Shown here one piece after another: positions 10,562 through 19,682 of a stretch of 64,000 nt of DNA. The DNA lies in the NCBI RefSeq assembly GCF_000153805.1, contig NZ_DS022298.1, positions 1,616,827 to 1,680,826 on the forward strand, in the 5' to 3' direction. Position 1 is the first letter of the stretch. Each line of letters opens with the position of its first letter. Under the pieces are notes generated by a model that searched no databases, had not been told where the DNA came from, and saw only the letters and a list, made by a program, of their open reading frames with translations. The stretch is from Synechococcus sp. BL107 (GTDB lineage: Bacteria > Cyanobacteriota > Cyanobacteriia > PCC-6307 > Cyanobiaceae). The translations under genes and the position numbers were made by a program.

Positions 10562-11235
10562 ATCGCTACTTCGGCCCCAGTCCGCCAAGCCCACAATTGG
10601 TCGCCATAGGAATAGTGCCACCACTCATTTGGGTGTTGAGCAAACCCGGCAGACGCCATCACCGAGCGCAAAAGTTCTCGTCGTTGATGAAACAACTGCT
10701 CCGCTGGATCGAATGCTTTAGCGAAGTAATCAGGTTCTGAAACGGCTCCAATGGCATCAATTGGTCCACCCATCTCCAGCAGCTCTCCAGCATCCGTTGC
10801 GAGGGTGAGATCGACTGCAGCTCCAGTGCTATGGGGGGGAGGGGTTTGAGGATTTCGACTCGGTGGAGCCCAAAAGCGCCCCACCTCAGATTCCACGTTG
10901 TGTAAGTCAGCTTTTTGACCAGGATCATCGCGATCGATACCCCGTTCTCGGCACAGCTGATCGACGGTGTAATTCACCATGAAGGCCTGAACGCTGATCG
11001 GCCTCCATGCATCGAAGATTGCGAAATGGAGATGGGGGGCACGATTACGCAATTGATCCTGCGCCTCAAGTAATCGACTAACGACACCGGATCGGAGACG
11101 AAAGGGGTCCTTATTTTGGCCATAGGGCGCTCCCACAGACGCATAGGGATGGGGCTCAATTCGAAACAATGGCGGCGGTAAATGATCCAATGGTTCCAAG
11201 CAATCTTGGATCGGACGATCACTCCAAGGACGCAT
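10525..11235 (-). CDS. D-alanyl-D-alanine dipeptidase, VanX/DdpX (M15D) family
   Basis: This is a zinc dipeptidase expected to split D-Ala-D-Ala, in non-pathogens usually for recycling of cell-wall material. Visible motifs are FDAWRP, HSTGAAVDLTL (zinc His and Asp) and EWWHYSYGD, which holds the catalytic Glu and the third zinc His. There is no convincing signal peptide, so it is probably cytoplasmic. At 236 residues it is a little longer than VanX. It lies 58 bases downstream of recG on the same strand and its end overlaps the end of sir. Confidence 0.88.
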   Translation of the reverse strand: MRPWSDRPIQDCLEPLDHLPPPLFRIEPHPYASVGAPYGQNKDPFRLRSGVVSRLLEAQDQLRNRAPHLHFAIFDAWRPISVQAFMVNYTVDQLCRERGIDRDDPGQKADLHNVESEVGRFWAPPSRNPQTPPPHSTGAAVDLTLATDAGELLEMGGPIDAIGAVSEPDYFAKAFDPAEQLFHQRRELLRSVMASAGFAQHPNEWWHYSYGDQLWAWRTGAEVAIYAEVGSNSATP

Positions 11236-11293
11236 GGGTTGAAGATTCGGTGATGTGGATGTCCAAAGTTGAATGGAATCCAGTGAATAATGA

Positions 11294-13948
11294 TTAATTC
11301 AGTGGCGTGCCACCACTGAGGCGACGTTGTTGATCATCCAGCAAGGCTCGAAGTTGGGGGCAACGTTCAAGATTTGGATCATCACGGAGTAGATCCTGGG
11401 CTGCAGTTCGGGCATCCTCCAAAACAGCTGCATCATCGGCGAGGCTTGCCAGGGCCAAATCTGGCAAACCGGATTGGCGCGTGCCCAGCACCTGTCCAGG
11501 ACCACGCAACCTCAAATCCATTTCAGCAATTTCAAATCCATCGGTGGATCGGACCAAAACATCGAGCCGCTGACGGGCCAAGGGGTTGGAACTGCCATTG
11601 ATCAATAAACAGTGGGATGCAGCCGCCCCACGCCCCACCCGTCCGCGCAACTGGTGGAGTTGGGCCAGGCCAAACCGCTCTGCGTGGTCGATCATCATCA
11701 CGCTCGCTTCAGGCACATCCACCCCCACTTCCACGACGGTTGTCGACACCAGCACCTGACAGGCTCCGGACGAGAACGAGGCAAGCACCTCTTGTTTCTC
11801 CACACTGCTCAACCGACCGTGCAGCAAGCCAACCTGCAGATCTGGGAACACCTCCGACACCAGCTCAGCATGCACTTCAACCGCTGAACGCAATTCCAAT
11901 TTCTCGGATTCCTCCACGAGTGGCAGCACCACATAGGCGCGCTGACCTTTCGACACTTCGTCCCGGATCAAGGCATAGGCCTTCTCCCGTTGTCCGGCGG
12001 ACAGCATCGCCGTCTTGATCGGCGTTCGACCTGGCGGCAATTCATCAATTTGGCTCACATCCAAATCACCATGAACAGACAGTGCCAATGTTCTGGGAAT
12101 TGGAGTTGCCGTCATCGTGAGCAGATGCGGCTGCAGACCTTTGTTCAGCAGTCGGTCCCGTTGATGAACGCCAAAGCGATGTTGCTCATCAACCACCACA
12201 AGTCCAAGCCGTTCAAACACCACGGGATCCTCCAAGAGAGCATGGGTGCCCACCAATAATTTCAACGAGCCACTGGCCAGGTCGTCGAGGAGCTGACGCC
12301 GACGGGGACGGGGCGTTGAGCCCGTAAGCAACTCAACTGTGATGTGAAGTTGGGGCAACCAATGACACAGATTGCGATGGTGCTGCTCAGCCAACACTTC
12401 GGTGGGTGCCATCAATGCGCCCTGCCAGCCAGAGGCGATGGTGCTGAGTAGAGCTGCAATCGCAACGACGGTTTTCCCTGAGCCCACATCGCCTTGGACC
12501 AGACGTGCCATGGGTTTCGACTGGGCCAAATCAGCCTCGATTTCATGCAACACCCGCTGTTGAGCCTCGGTGAACTGGAACGACAGCAAATCCCTGAAAT
12601 CCTGGACAAGTCCCTGAGTGGAGGGGAGAAGGCCGAGCTCAGGACCAGGACGAGAGCGCAACGCCTGGCGACGCCTCAACAAGCCCAGTTGCAACAGCAG
12701 AAATTCGTCGAAGACCAAACGATGACGACCACGGTCCAGCGTGGTCCGATCCTTCGGAGCATGGAGCGCCTGCAATGCCTCTGAAACCGACAAAAGATCA
12801 AACGTCTGCCGTAATGCCTCTGGCAGAGGTTCGGTCCATTGCTCTGTAAGGGGTAACACCTGTTCAATCAGGCCTCTAAATCGATCAGCCCCCACACCCT
12901 CTGTGAGGGCGTACACCGGAAGAAGACGTCCAATGCTGGCCGACTTCACTGGCGAGGAGGGGTTCTCAAGAACCTCAATCAATGGATCCTGAAACGACAA
13001 CCCATAGGCACCATCTTTCACAAGACCACTCACAGCCACGCTGGCTCCAGCTGGATAAAGGCGTTGTTGACCTTTGAGGTATGCCTGTGAACTAAAGCGT
13101 TTCCCGGCGAGAAAGCGCGTCACCTTGAGCCGCCCTGTTGGGTCCTGCAGCTGAAGTTCAAGAATGGCGAGGTTGGGATTGCGTGGGCTTACAAAGCCAT
13201 TACAACGGCGAATCGTGGCCACGATGGTGGCTGTTTCCCCTGCAACCAAGGCCTCAATCCGTCGCATGGACGAGTAATCGACGTGGTCGCGGGGGTAATG
13301 ACGCAACAGATCTTTCACCAGCAATAAATTGAGTGAGGCCAAGCGACTGGCCAACTTCGGTCCCACCCCTTTAATGCGGGTGATCGGACTCTCAAGATCA
13401 AGGCTGGGACGTTCGTTTGGTTGTGGCCCAGAAGCGGTTTGCAGTTTTAAGCGCGGTGGTGCCATCGGAGCCGATGGTTCCAAGCGATGGCGTAACTCGA
13501 ACAGCCACTGACGGGCATCAGTGACGAGCCGACGACGGGCGACATCTGAGAGCTGCGGATACGCATCAAAGGAGCTGCGCAAACGCTCCATCCGTTCCAC
13601 AGCGCCACGGGGCATGGGTATCGGGGGAGGCGCCGACAACTGTTGCGATAAAAATTGGTGAAAACGCTGTTGACGTCCCTGGAGATTTTGAAAACCGCGA
13701 TCCACCTCCAAACCCAACGACTGCTGCAGTGGACGCAACCAGTCGAGGAACAGCGCTAGCTGAGCGCTTGTCAGTCCACGGTCGGCGTTGATCTCGAGTC
13801 GCGTGCAGTCGAGTCGAGTGGGGTCGAATCGGATGGGGTCTGCCAATGGGTCCGGGCCTCGCGATCCAGGGAGCGACGCTCCCAATGACGTTGCTGTCCG
13901 ACCATTTTGGTCAAGTCTTGATGGTGTTGGCGTAAACGGCTGCGGCAA
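11294..13948 (-). CDS. recG: ATP-dependent DNA helicase RecG
   Basis: RecG remodels stalled replication forks and Holliday junctions. After the wedge/OB region, the superfamily 2 motifs are clear: GDVGSGKT (Walker A), VVDEQHRFG (DEQH box), TATPIPRTL and QLRGRVGRG. The open frame begins with an ATG at 13948, but its first 59 codons overlap the end of the upstream gene in another frame and are Arg/Asp/Pro-rich repeats. Family-like sequence starts near LALFLDWLRPLQQ. Alternative in-frame starts are TTG at 13843 and TTG/GTG about residue 80-82, so the true N-terminus is unsettled. It is probably the last gene of the rpsB-tsf series or followed by the dipeptidase. Confidence 0.94.
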   Translation of the reverse strand: MPQPFTPTPSRLDQNGRTATSLGASLPGSRGPDPLADPIRFDPTRLDCTRLEINADRGLTSAQLALFLDWLRPLQQSLGLEVDRGFQNLQGRQQRFHQFLSQQLSAPPPIPMPRGAVERMERLRSSFDAYPQLSDVARRRLVTDARQWLFELRHRLEPSAPMAPPRLKLQTASGPQPNERPSLDLESPITRIKGVGPKLASRLASLNLLLVKDLLRHYPRDHVDYSSMRRIEALVAGETATIVATIRRCNGFVSPRNPNLAILELQLQDPTGRLKVTRFLAGKRFSSQAYLKGQQRLYPAGASVAVSGLVKDGAYGLSFQDPLIEVLENPSSPVKSASIGRLLPVYALTEGVGADRFRGLIEQVLPLTEQWTEPLPEALRQTFDLLSVSEALQALHAPKDRTTLDRGRHRLVFDEFLLLQLGLLRRRQALRSRPGPELGLLPSTQGLVQDFRDLLSFQFTEAQQRVLHEIEADLAQSKPMARLVQGDVGSGKTVVAIAALLSTIASGWQGALMAPTEVLAEQHHRNLCHWLPQLHITVELLTGSTPRPRRRQLLDDLASGSLKLLVGTHALLEDPVVFERLGLVVVDEQHRFGVHQRDRLLNKGLQPHLLTMTATPIPRTLALSVHGDLDVSQIDELPPGRTPIKTAMLSAGQREKAYALIRDEVSKGQRAYVVLPLVEESEKLELRSAVEVHAELVSEVFPDLQVGLLHGRLSSVEKQEVLASFSSGACQVLVSTTVVEVGVDVPEASVMMIDHAERFGLAQLHQLRGRVGRGAAASHCLLINGSSNPLARQRLDVLVRSTDGFEIAEMDLRLRGPGQVLGTRQSGLPDLALASLADDAAVLEDARTAAQDLLRDDPNLERCPQLRALLDDQQRRLSGGTPLN

Positions 13949-14970
13949 CGGCGCAACCGATGACTGTCGAATTCCAACTCACTGGTTCGAATCAAAATCG
14001 AAAACACATCCATGCCTGGCTCAAGTTCACCCATGGCCAAGGGCAATCGAATGCGTAAAACATTGCTCGCCGTCGGCTGGGTTTCCATTTGTCCCCGCTG
14101 AACGGCCTCCAAAAGGGTGATGGGGAGAAGGGCTTGCGCAAGCCCCGCCCTCAACATCTGAACATTGACGGCATGGGACAAATTACGCAGACGCCGAGAG
14201 AGGGCCAGATCCATGGACTGCATCCAATGAAGCAGGGCATCCGGACGTGTCGGAAGCAAATAGTCATCCCCTTCGGACGAGGGGCTGCTCGGTGCATCCA
14301 GCATCCAATCCTCCACAGGATCAGACGGTTGCATGACATCACCAGCCAGCTGAAATAACGATTGCAAGACGTCGAGATCAGAACTCTGTTGTGGTTCCTC
14401 CTCGTCCCCAGGCATGACGGCATCTGACGCATCGCTGGCTTCGTTCTGACTTTCATCAGAAACATGGCGCGGTGCGACAGGAGGGGTGCCCAGCGGAGAC
14501 GCCAAACTCAAATGAACGGACCCCGCAGGATCACTTCGGTTCAACCGCGACGAATCGGGTTGGTCCGATTGTGTTGCTGCTTTGGTCTCTTGAAGATTTT
14601 TGGAGAGACCCTGAAACATCTCACGACTTGCATGCGCCTGTTGGCGACGCTGCTCATCATGCATTTGGTTGACGAGATGGATGAGTTGCTCAACCGTCAG
14701 TAAAACGGAGCACCGCTTGGTGAGGTCCTGAATCGCCGCGTGAAAACGGCTCCGCTCTCCGGCACTTAGTCGACTAAATCGTGCTGGATCAACCTCGCTC
14801 AACAAACTGAACAGCGCCTGACGCGTGGCAGTTTGCACTTCATCGCGCAAAACCTGCAGATAAAGCGCTTGATCCCGATAGATGGCAACCGATCTCTGCC
14901 GGCACTGCCGTTGTAGGAGTGCCAGCTGCTCAGATGGGTCGTAGGCGGACTGGATGTCCAGGGCTGACAC
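13771..14970 (-). CDS. Hypothetical protein (399 aa) between tsf and recG
   Basis: I do not recognise a named family. The N-terminal 110 residues are Gln/Arg/Leu-rich and probably helical (QLALLQRQCRQRS and onward), the middle (residues 120-220) is low-complexity and acidic, and the C-terminal third is again basic and helical. It starts five bases after the tsf stop and runs into the recG frame, so it is almost surely cotranscribed with both. The last about 59 codons are read in two frames with recG and end in Ser/Thr/Asp repeats. No catalytic motif is visible. Confidence 0.75.
   Translation of the reverse strand: MSALDIQSAYDPSEQLALLQRQCRQRSVAIYRDQALYLQVLRDEVQTATRQALFSLLSEVDPARFSRLSAGERSRFHAAIQDLTKRCSVLLTVEQLIHLVNQMHDEQRRQQAHASREMFQGLSKNLQETKAATQSDQPDSSRLNRSDPAGSVHLSLASPLGTPPVAPRHVSDESQNEASDASDAVMPGDEEEPQQSSDLDVLQSLFQLAGDVMQPSDPVEDWMLDAPSSPSSEGDDYLLPTRPDALLHWMQSMDLALSRRLRNLSHAVNVQMLRAGLAQALLPITLLEAVQRGQMETQPTASNVLRIRLPLAMGELEPGMDVFSILIRTSELEFDSHRLRRCRSRLRQHHQDLTKMVGQQRHWERRSLDREARTHWQTPSDSTPLDSTARDSRSTPTVD
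13790..13850. repeat. Degenerate short repeats inside the recG overlap
   Basis: Several imperfect copies of GTCGAGTC/GGTCGAAT-like words are packed here. In one minus frame they encode an Asp-Ser-Thr rich tail of the 399-residue protein, and in another frame the repeated PTRLD/CTRLE words of the long RecG open frame. The pattern looks like slippage-driven expansion. Confidence 0.6.
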
Positions 14971-14975
14971 CGGGA

Positions 14976-15635
14976 TCAGCCGGCGTTCTGCATGGATGCC
15001 ACTTCAGCGGCGAAGTCGTTGTCTTCGACTTCAATGCCTTCGCCGAGGGTGTAACGGGTGAAACGACGGACTTTGACGTTCTCACCGATCTTGCCGGCAG
15101 CCTGCTTCACCAATTCCGCAACGGTGATCGAGCTGTCTTTGATAAAGGGTTGTTCCATCAGAGCTAGCTCTTTCAGGCGCTTAGCAATGCGACCCTCCAC
15201 GATCTTTTCCTTCATCTTCTCGGGCTTCCCTTCCAGATCATCCCGACCCATTTCAATCGCTTTCTCGCGCTCACTGATCTCTGCTGGAATTTCATCGGTG
15301 GTGACGTACTCCACATTGGGACAGGCAGCCACCTGCATCGACACATCCCGGAGCAGCTCTTGGAACATGTCGCCACGGGCGACGAAATCTGTTTCACAGT
15401 TGATTTCGATCAACACTCCCACCCGAGCACCGGTGTGGATGTAGCTCCCGATCGACCCCTCTGCGGCGGTTCGACCAGATTTTTTCTCGGCACTGGCAAT
15501 ACCCTTTTGGCGCAGCCACTCAACAGCTTTGTCGGTATCACCGTCGGTGGCTGCAAGAGCTTTCTTGCAGTCCATCATTCCCGCGCCTGTCTTGTCGCGC
15601 AGTTCTTTGACAAGCTTTGCGGTTACGGCAGCCAT
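14976..15635 (-). CDS. tsf: Translation elongation factor Ts
   Basis: EF-Ts is the nucleotide exchange factor that regenerates EF-Tu-GTP. The 219 residues start with the UBA-like domain ([21 protein letters not shown]), containing the family signature, and continue with ETDFVARGD. The short, single-core form is usual in cyanobacteria. It follows rpsB after 82 bases that contain a strong hairpin, and is followed after five bases by the 399-residue unknown. Confidence 0.97.
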   Translation of the reverse strand: MAAVTAKLVKELRDKTGAGMMDCKKALAATDGDTDKAVEWLRQKGIASAEKKSGRTAAEGSIGSYIHTGARVGVLIEINCETDFVARGDMFQELLRDVSMQVAACPNVEYVTTDEIPAEISEREKAIEMGRDDLEGKPEKMKEKIVEGRIAKRLKELALMEQPFIKDSSITVAELVKQAAGKIGENVKVRRFTRYTLGEGIEVEDNDFAAEVASMQNAG

Positions 15636-15666
15636 CGGATTAAAAGGAGATAAAAAGGAAACATGA

Positions 15667-15696
15667 CGCCGCCAATCTGCAAGCAGATCGGCGGCG
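15667..15696 (-). other. GC-rich hairpin between rpsB and tsf
   Basis: The arms CGCCGCCAATCTGC and GCAGATCGGCGGCG pair with one mismatch. On the coding strand no immediate T-run follows, so it is not a classic intrinsic terminator. An intercistronic stabiliser, processing site or partial attenuator setting the rpsB:tsf ratio is a reasonable reading. Confidence 0.65.
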
Positions 15697-15717
15697 AGAA
15701 CTTAGCGGATCAAGGGC

Positions 15718-16437
15718 TTAGCCCTCGTAATCGTCTCCGCCTCTTTGCTCATTTGAGCCATGGCGGCCTTCATTGATCGCGTCAGCCAAGCGACCAAGGA
15801 CGAGTTGAACAGAACGAACTGCATCGTCGTTGCAAGGGATCGGCACCTCACAGAGATCCGGATCGCAATTGGTGTCCAACATCGACACCAACGGGATATC
15901 AAGTTTGCGGGCCTCGAGAACGGCGTTGGATTCGCGGCGTTGGTCGACCAAAACGACAACATCAGGAAGACGACGCATGGTCTTCAGACCACCGAGGTAC
16001 TTCTGAAGACGCTCGAGCTCTCGGCGAAGAACAGCTCCTTCCTTCTTCGGACGCATCGCAATGGCACCGCTGGATTCCATGCGTTCGAGGTCTTTCAGAC
16101 GATCGATGCGCGCCTTCATCGTGGTCCAGTTGGTGAGCATGCCGCCCAACCAACGCTGGTTGACGTAGGCCGCCCCACAACGAGCAGCTTCCAAAGCAAC
16201 TACTTCGGAGGCCTGTTTTTTGGTGCCAACAAAGAGGAAACGTTTGCCGCTTCGGGCCGCAGAACGAGTCCACTTGTATGCATTGTTCATGCACACAGCG
16301 GTCTTAACGAGGTCAATGATGTGAACCCCATTTCGCGCGCAGTAGATGTAGCGCGACATCTTGGGATTCCAACGACGGGTTTGGTGCCCAAAGTGGGCAC
16401 CCGCCTCCATCATTTCGGAGAGAGTGACAACAGCCAT
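15718..16437 (-). CDS. rpsB: 30S ribosomal protein S2
   Basis: S2 is a late-assembling protein of the 30S head-body junction that is needed for S1 binding. The N-terminus ([25 protein letters not shown], shown here only as [16 protein letters not shown] for identification) is the family signature, and [19 protein letters not shown] and NDDAVRS follow. The 239 residues are standard. It leads the gene series rpsB-tsf-unknown-recG. The 138-base gap upstream holds its promoter and a small hairpin (CCCG-TTT-CGGG) near 16520. Confidence 0.97.
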   Translation of the reverse strand: MAVVTLSEMMEAGAHFGHQTRRWNPKMSRYIYCARNGVHIIDLVKTAVCMNNAYKWTRSAARSGKRFLFVGTKKQASEVVALEAARCGAAYVNQRWLGGMLTNWTTMKARIDRLKDLERMESSGAIAMRPKKEGAVLRRELERLQKYLGGLKTMRRLPDVVVLVDQRRESNAVLEARKLDIPLVSMLDTNCDPDLCEVPIPCNDDAVRSVQLVLGRLADAINEGRHGSNEQRGGDDYEG

Positions 16438-16575
16438 GGTTTGAGGGTTTCGGGTTCGCCTCCACCTGCCAGGGACTGAACAATCACAGCGAAAGGCTGA
16501 AAATCATCCAAGTACACCCGAAACGGGCAAGTGTGCGGTGTTAGGTACCCCTTGAAGTTACCAAATCGATCGCAA

Positions 16576-17508
16576 TTAGCGCAGTCCTTCCGCCTTTGCC
16601 ACTTGAAAAAGAGTACGAACGCCAATCCTGTTCAAAGGAAGTCGCAAGACCTCCATCGCAGTGCCCGTATAGCCGTTATGAATCAACCAGCGCAGCAACG
16701 GTCGAAGACTGTGTTGATTCACTAGACCCCCAAGCGTTAAGAGCTCCCAGAGCAATCGATGCAACCAAGTGAACTGAATAATGAAACGCACCCGACGGGT
16801 GGGGTGTTTTCGAAAGAACACCAGTCCCATTCGTGCCCGTTCACCCTCAACACGGATCAACTTGGGAATCTGGTCGAGGGTGAGGGCTGGATGCCAGTGA
16901 TACCCCACGGCCTCTGGACACTTAATTAAGCCAACCCCCATCCGCCGTAATCGTTCCCCCAGTTCCAAGTCTTCCCATCCATACAGACGGAACGAACAAT
17001 CGAAAAGGCCAGAGCGCTCCAAAACTCCACGGTCGATCGCCACATTGCCCGTGGCGAAATAAGCCCATGAAAGATCTCGAAGCTTGTGTCGTTCCGATGT
17101 GGGGTCTTCAAAATTGGCAGTATTCACAACCGCCCCGTAGGTGAAGCAAAGGCGATCGCCACGCTGCTTCCAACTGCGTTGCAAAGCTTTGGCATGACAA
17201 GCCAAAAACGACTCAGTGACCACCAAATCACTGTCGATAAAGACAATCACATCGCCTCTAGCGTGATCGACTCCGCGATTACGCCCTTCCGCAGGACCAC
17301 CGTGCTGCTGTTCCACCAAACGAACATGGGGGAAACGATCCACCTGCCCAAGCAGCCATGTGGGGGTGCCATCGGTGGAGCCGTCGTCGACGACAACCAC
17401 CTCGTACTGATCAAGAGCATCCGCTAAATGCTGGCGCTCTAATGCATCGAGACACTTCTCGAGAATCGGCCGGCGGTTGTAGGTCGGAATAACGACGCTT
17501 ACGAACAT
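16576..17508 (-). CDS. Family 2 glycosyltransferase
   Basis: This is a GT-A type glycosyltransferase, probably acting on a surface polysaccharide or glycolipid. The N-terminus shows VVIPTYNRRPILEKCL, then VVVDDGSTDGTPTW for nucleotide binding, VFIDSDLV as the DxD metal site, and GWEDLELGERL, the acceptor-side ED motif. The 310 residues are normal and there is no obvious membrane span. The donor and acceptor sugars cannot be read. It stands alone between rpsB and the 51-residue protein terminator. Confidence 0.9.
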   Translation of the reverse strand: MFVSVVIPTYNRRPILEKCLDALERQHLADALDQYEVVVVDDGSTDGTPTWLLGQVDRFPHVRLVEQQHGGPAEGRNRGVDHARGDVIVFIDSDLVVTESFLACHAKALQRSWKQRGDRLCFTYGAVVNTANFEDPTSERHKLRDLSWAYFATGNVAIDRGVLERSGLFDCSFRLYGWEDLELGERLRRMGVGLIKCPEAVGYHWHPALTLDQIPKLIRVEGERARMGLVFFRKHPTRRVRFIIQFTWLHRLLWELLTLGGLVNQHSLRPLLRWLIHNGYTGTAMEVLRLPLNRIGVRTLFQVAKAEGLR

Positions 17509-17548
17509 CGCGACGGCCGAAACAAGGAGACCCCCAGCCTACGGACAC

Positions 17549-17580
17549 AAAAAGAGGGGGGCTAAACCCCCCTCTTTTAA
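17549..17580 (-). terminator. Intrinsic terminator after the 51-residue protein gene
   Basis: The perfect stem AAAGAGGGGGG/CCCCCCTCTTT has a four-base loop region and a U-rich tail on the minus strand. It sits between the small basic protein gene and the glycosyltransferase and would stop transcription of the former. The near symmetry (A-run on the other side) could let it act both ways. Confidence 0.88.
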
Positions 17581-17611
17581 AAAATCGTTCTTCAAAGACT
17601 GGTTAGAACGA

Positions 17612-17767
17612 TTAATCGGCAGCGCCACCGTTGTTGGCAGTTCCAGTTACACCATTGCCGGCACCTTCGCCCCGGCCATCGTTACGCATTTTACGCTTTT
17701 TAAATTTGCGCGCATAAGCGCGGTTGCGCTCCTGTTTCTCTTTCTTCAGGTTTCTGCGCTTGGCCAT
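17612..17767 (-). CDS. Small basic protein (51 aa), unknown function
   Basis: The ATG at 17767 opens a frame starting MAKRRNLKKEKQERNRAY, followed by a run of Lys/Arg and then a Gly/Asn/Ala-rich neutral tail ending NNGGAAD. The highly basic first 30 residues suggest an RNA- or ribosome-associated protein. Similar short MAKRRNLKKEK-type proteins are familiar in cyanobacteria, though I know of no assigned role. A strong terminator follows its stop, which supports it being a real gene. Confidence 0.82.
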   Translation of the reverse strand: MAKRRNLKKEKQERNRAYARKFKKRKMRNDGRGEGAGNGVTGTANNGGAAD

Positions 17768-17797
17768 CCGTTGGTGTCACATTCAATTTCCACCATC

Positions 17798-18511
17798 TTA
17801 CTGAACAGCAGGCAATAAACAGCCATCTTCCATTTGAAGAAGACGGTCGGCCACATCCAAAATGCGCGGATCGTGGGTCACCATCAACACCGCACAGGAT
17901 TGCTCCCGGGCCAGTTTCTTGAGGAGATCCACCACTTCCCGTCCGGTTCTGCTGTCGAGTGCTGCGGTGGGTTCATCAGCCAAAAGCAAACGCGGATGGG
18001 CAGCGAGGGCACGGGCTATCGCAACACGCTGTTTTTGGCCACCCGACAGATCATGGGGCAACTGGCCCATTTGATGATCATCCAAACCAACCGCCCTAAG
18101 CCAAGTGCGTGCTTCGTTCCTTCGCGCCCGATAACTGAGATCCGGCAGCAGATCTGCACCCATTTGCACGTTTTGTTCTGCCGTTAGGCAGCGCAATAGG
18201 TTGTGGCCCTGAAAAATCATTCCAATGCGACGGCGCACTTGTTGGCGGCTGCGGCGTCCTGCACCGTCTAATCGTTGACCGAGCACATGCACCGACCCCT
18301 GTTGCACCGTGCGTAGAGCACCAATCAGCGTGAGCAATGTGGTTTTGCCGCATCCCGAAGGGCCGGTGAGCAGCACAACTTCTCCAGGGTTGATGCGCAG
18401 GGAAATGTCTTCAAGAACCTGACGGCGCATCGCACCTTGTCCGTAGGAGTGGCTCAACGTGTCAATCGACACCGCCGGGAGCACCGAATCAAAGTCTTGA
18501 ACAACAGGCAT
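17798..18511 (-). CDS. devA: DevA-like ABC transporter ATP-binding protein
   Basis: This is the ATPase of a MacB/DevBCA-type exporter. It carries GPSGCGKTTLL (Walker A), LSGGQKQRVAIARALA (signature) and LLLADEPTAALD (Walker B), then the H-loop MVTHD. It belongs to the LolD/MacB subgroup. The ATG at 18511 (MPVVQDF) is preferred; the frame could extend to 18538, which would overlap devC by 26 bases. It is the last of four genes read pcyA-devB-devC-devA. In Anabaena the paralogues export heterocyst glycolipid; this organism makes no heterocysts, so the substrate here is unknown. Confidence 0.9.
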   Translation of the reverse strand: MPVVQDFDSVLPAVSIDTLSHSYGQGAMRRQVLEDISLRINPGEVVLLTGPSGCGKTTLLTLIGALRTVQQGSVHVLGQRLDGAGRRSRQQVRRRIGMIFQGHNLLRCLTAEQNVQMGADLLPDLSYRARRNEARTWLRAVGLDDHQMGQLPHDLSGGQKQRVAIARALAAHPRLLLADEPTAALDSRTGREVVDLLKKLAREQSCAVLMVTHDPRILDVADRLLQMEDGCLLPAVQ

Positions 18512-18512
18512 A

Positions 18513-19682
18513 TCAGAAGATCTCCGCAGGATCGGCATCGATCAAACGGCGCATGGCCAACAGCGACGACAGCATGCACATCACAAGAATCATCACCAGA
18601 ACAGTGATGGCGCGGGCAGGGTCCATCCCCACGGGAAGTTTTGTGGCGTCGCGAACAAACCAATAGAGACCTTGTCCAGCGAGATAAGCGGGCACATAAC
18701 CAAGCGCTGCAAGATAAAAGCCTTCTCGCATCACAACCCCGAGCAGGTGACTGATGCGATATCCCATCGCCATCAAGGTGGCGTATTCGGGCAGATGATC
18801 ACTCACATCGGTGTACAACACCTGATACACAATCACGCAACCCACCACGAAGCCCATGGCAGCCCCCAGGGTGAAGATGAAGCCAATGGATGTGCTGCTT
18901 TTCCAGTAGTTCTGCTCGAAATCAATAAAACCTTGTTTCGTCAGAACCGTGACGTCACCGGGCAAGCGTTGCTGAAGACGCTCCACAGCGAGATCGGGAT
19001 TGGTTCCAGGCTTTAAGCGAATCAGGCCCACCTCAATGCCACCAGGCGATTTTTGAGGCATCAAGTCCAAAAACGTTTCGGTGCTCGTCAGCAAATTTCC
19101 ATCCGCACCAAAGCTGGTGCCCAAGCTCACCAACCCTTCCACACGAACGCGGTTCCCAGAGATCTCTGTTTCCACAACCTTCCCCTCGTTGTACCAATCG
19201 GCAATCGGGCCAAATTCAGGACGCGACAGCCGGTCAAAGAGGATTCGGCCTTTTTGCTTCAACACCCCGGTTTGATCCGCAAGTCCAGGGTCCAAAAAGA
19301 AGGGATCATCAGGATTGAAGCCCAGGGCAAGGATGGCTCGGTTTCGACGGGTTTCTGGATTGCGCCACAACATCAGACCCCAATGAACAGGTGTGACGCC
19401 TTCGACCGAGGGGTCAGCCAGGGTTTGAATGAGTCGTCGTCGCGGGAATCCCGCCATCCGCACCGAGCTCGCCGAACGGGGGCTGATCAGCACTAAGTCG
19501 GCATCAAACAGGCGGTGAACCGTGACGCTCGCATCGAACAAGCCATCCCGAAAACCGAGCTGCATGAACATCAGGATCCCGGCGAAACTGATGCCAGCCA
19601 GGGCCACCAACAACCGCACAGGTTGTCGGGTGAGCAACATCCACGAAAGGGGAATACGACGTCCCTGCCAAGACCAAGTCAT
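18513..19682 (-). CDS. devC: DevC-like ABC exporter permease
   Basis: This is the membrane subunit of a DevBCA-type tripartite exporter, FtsX/MacB fold: an N-terminal membrane helix (RLLVALAGISFAGILMFMQLG), a large periplasmic domain of roughly 200 residues, then three helices in the C-terminal 130 residues. The 389 residues match DevC. Its start overlaps the devB stop by four bases, and it ends next to devA, as expected for a coupled operon. Confidence 0.9.
   Translation of the reverse strand: MTWSWQGRRIPLSWMLLTRQPVRLLVALAGISFAGILMFMQLGFRDGLFDASVTVHRLFDADLVLISPRSASSVRMAGFPRRRLIQTLADPSVEGVTPVHWGLMLWRNPETRRNRAILALGFNPDDPFFLDPGLADQTGVLKQKGRILFDRLSRPEFGPIADWYNEGKVVETEISGNRVRVEGLVSLGTSFGADGNLLTSTETFLDLMPQKSPGGIEVGLIRLKPGTNPDLAVERLQQRLPGDVTVLTKQGFIDFEQNYWKSSTSIGFIFTLGAAMGFVVGCVIVYQVLYTDVSDHLPEYATLMAMGYRISHLLGVVMREGFYLAALGYVPAYLAGQGLYWFVRDATKLPVGMDPARAITVLVMILVMCMLSSLLAMRRLIDADPAEIF

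Noticed and set aside
15760-16479. 239-codon plus-strand frame opposite rpsB
   Set aside because: It mirrors the S2 coding frame; no family likeness.
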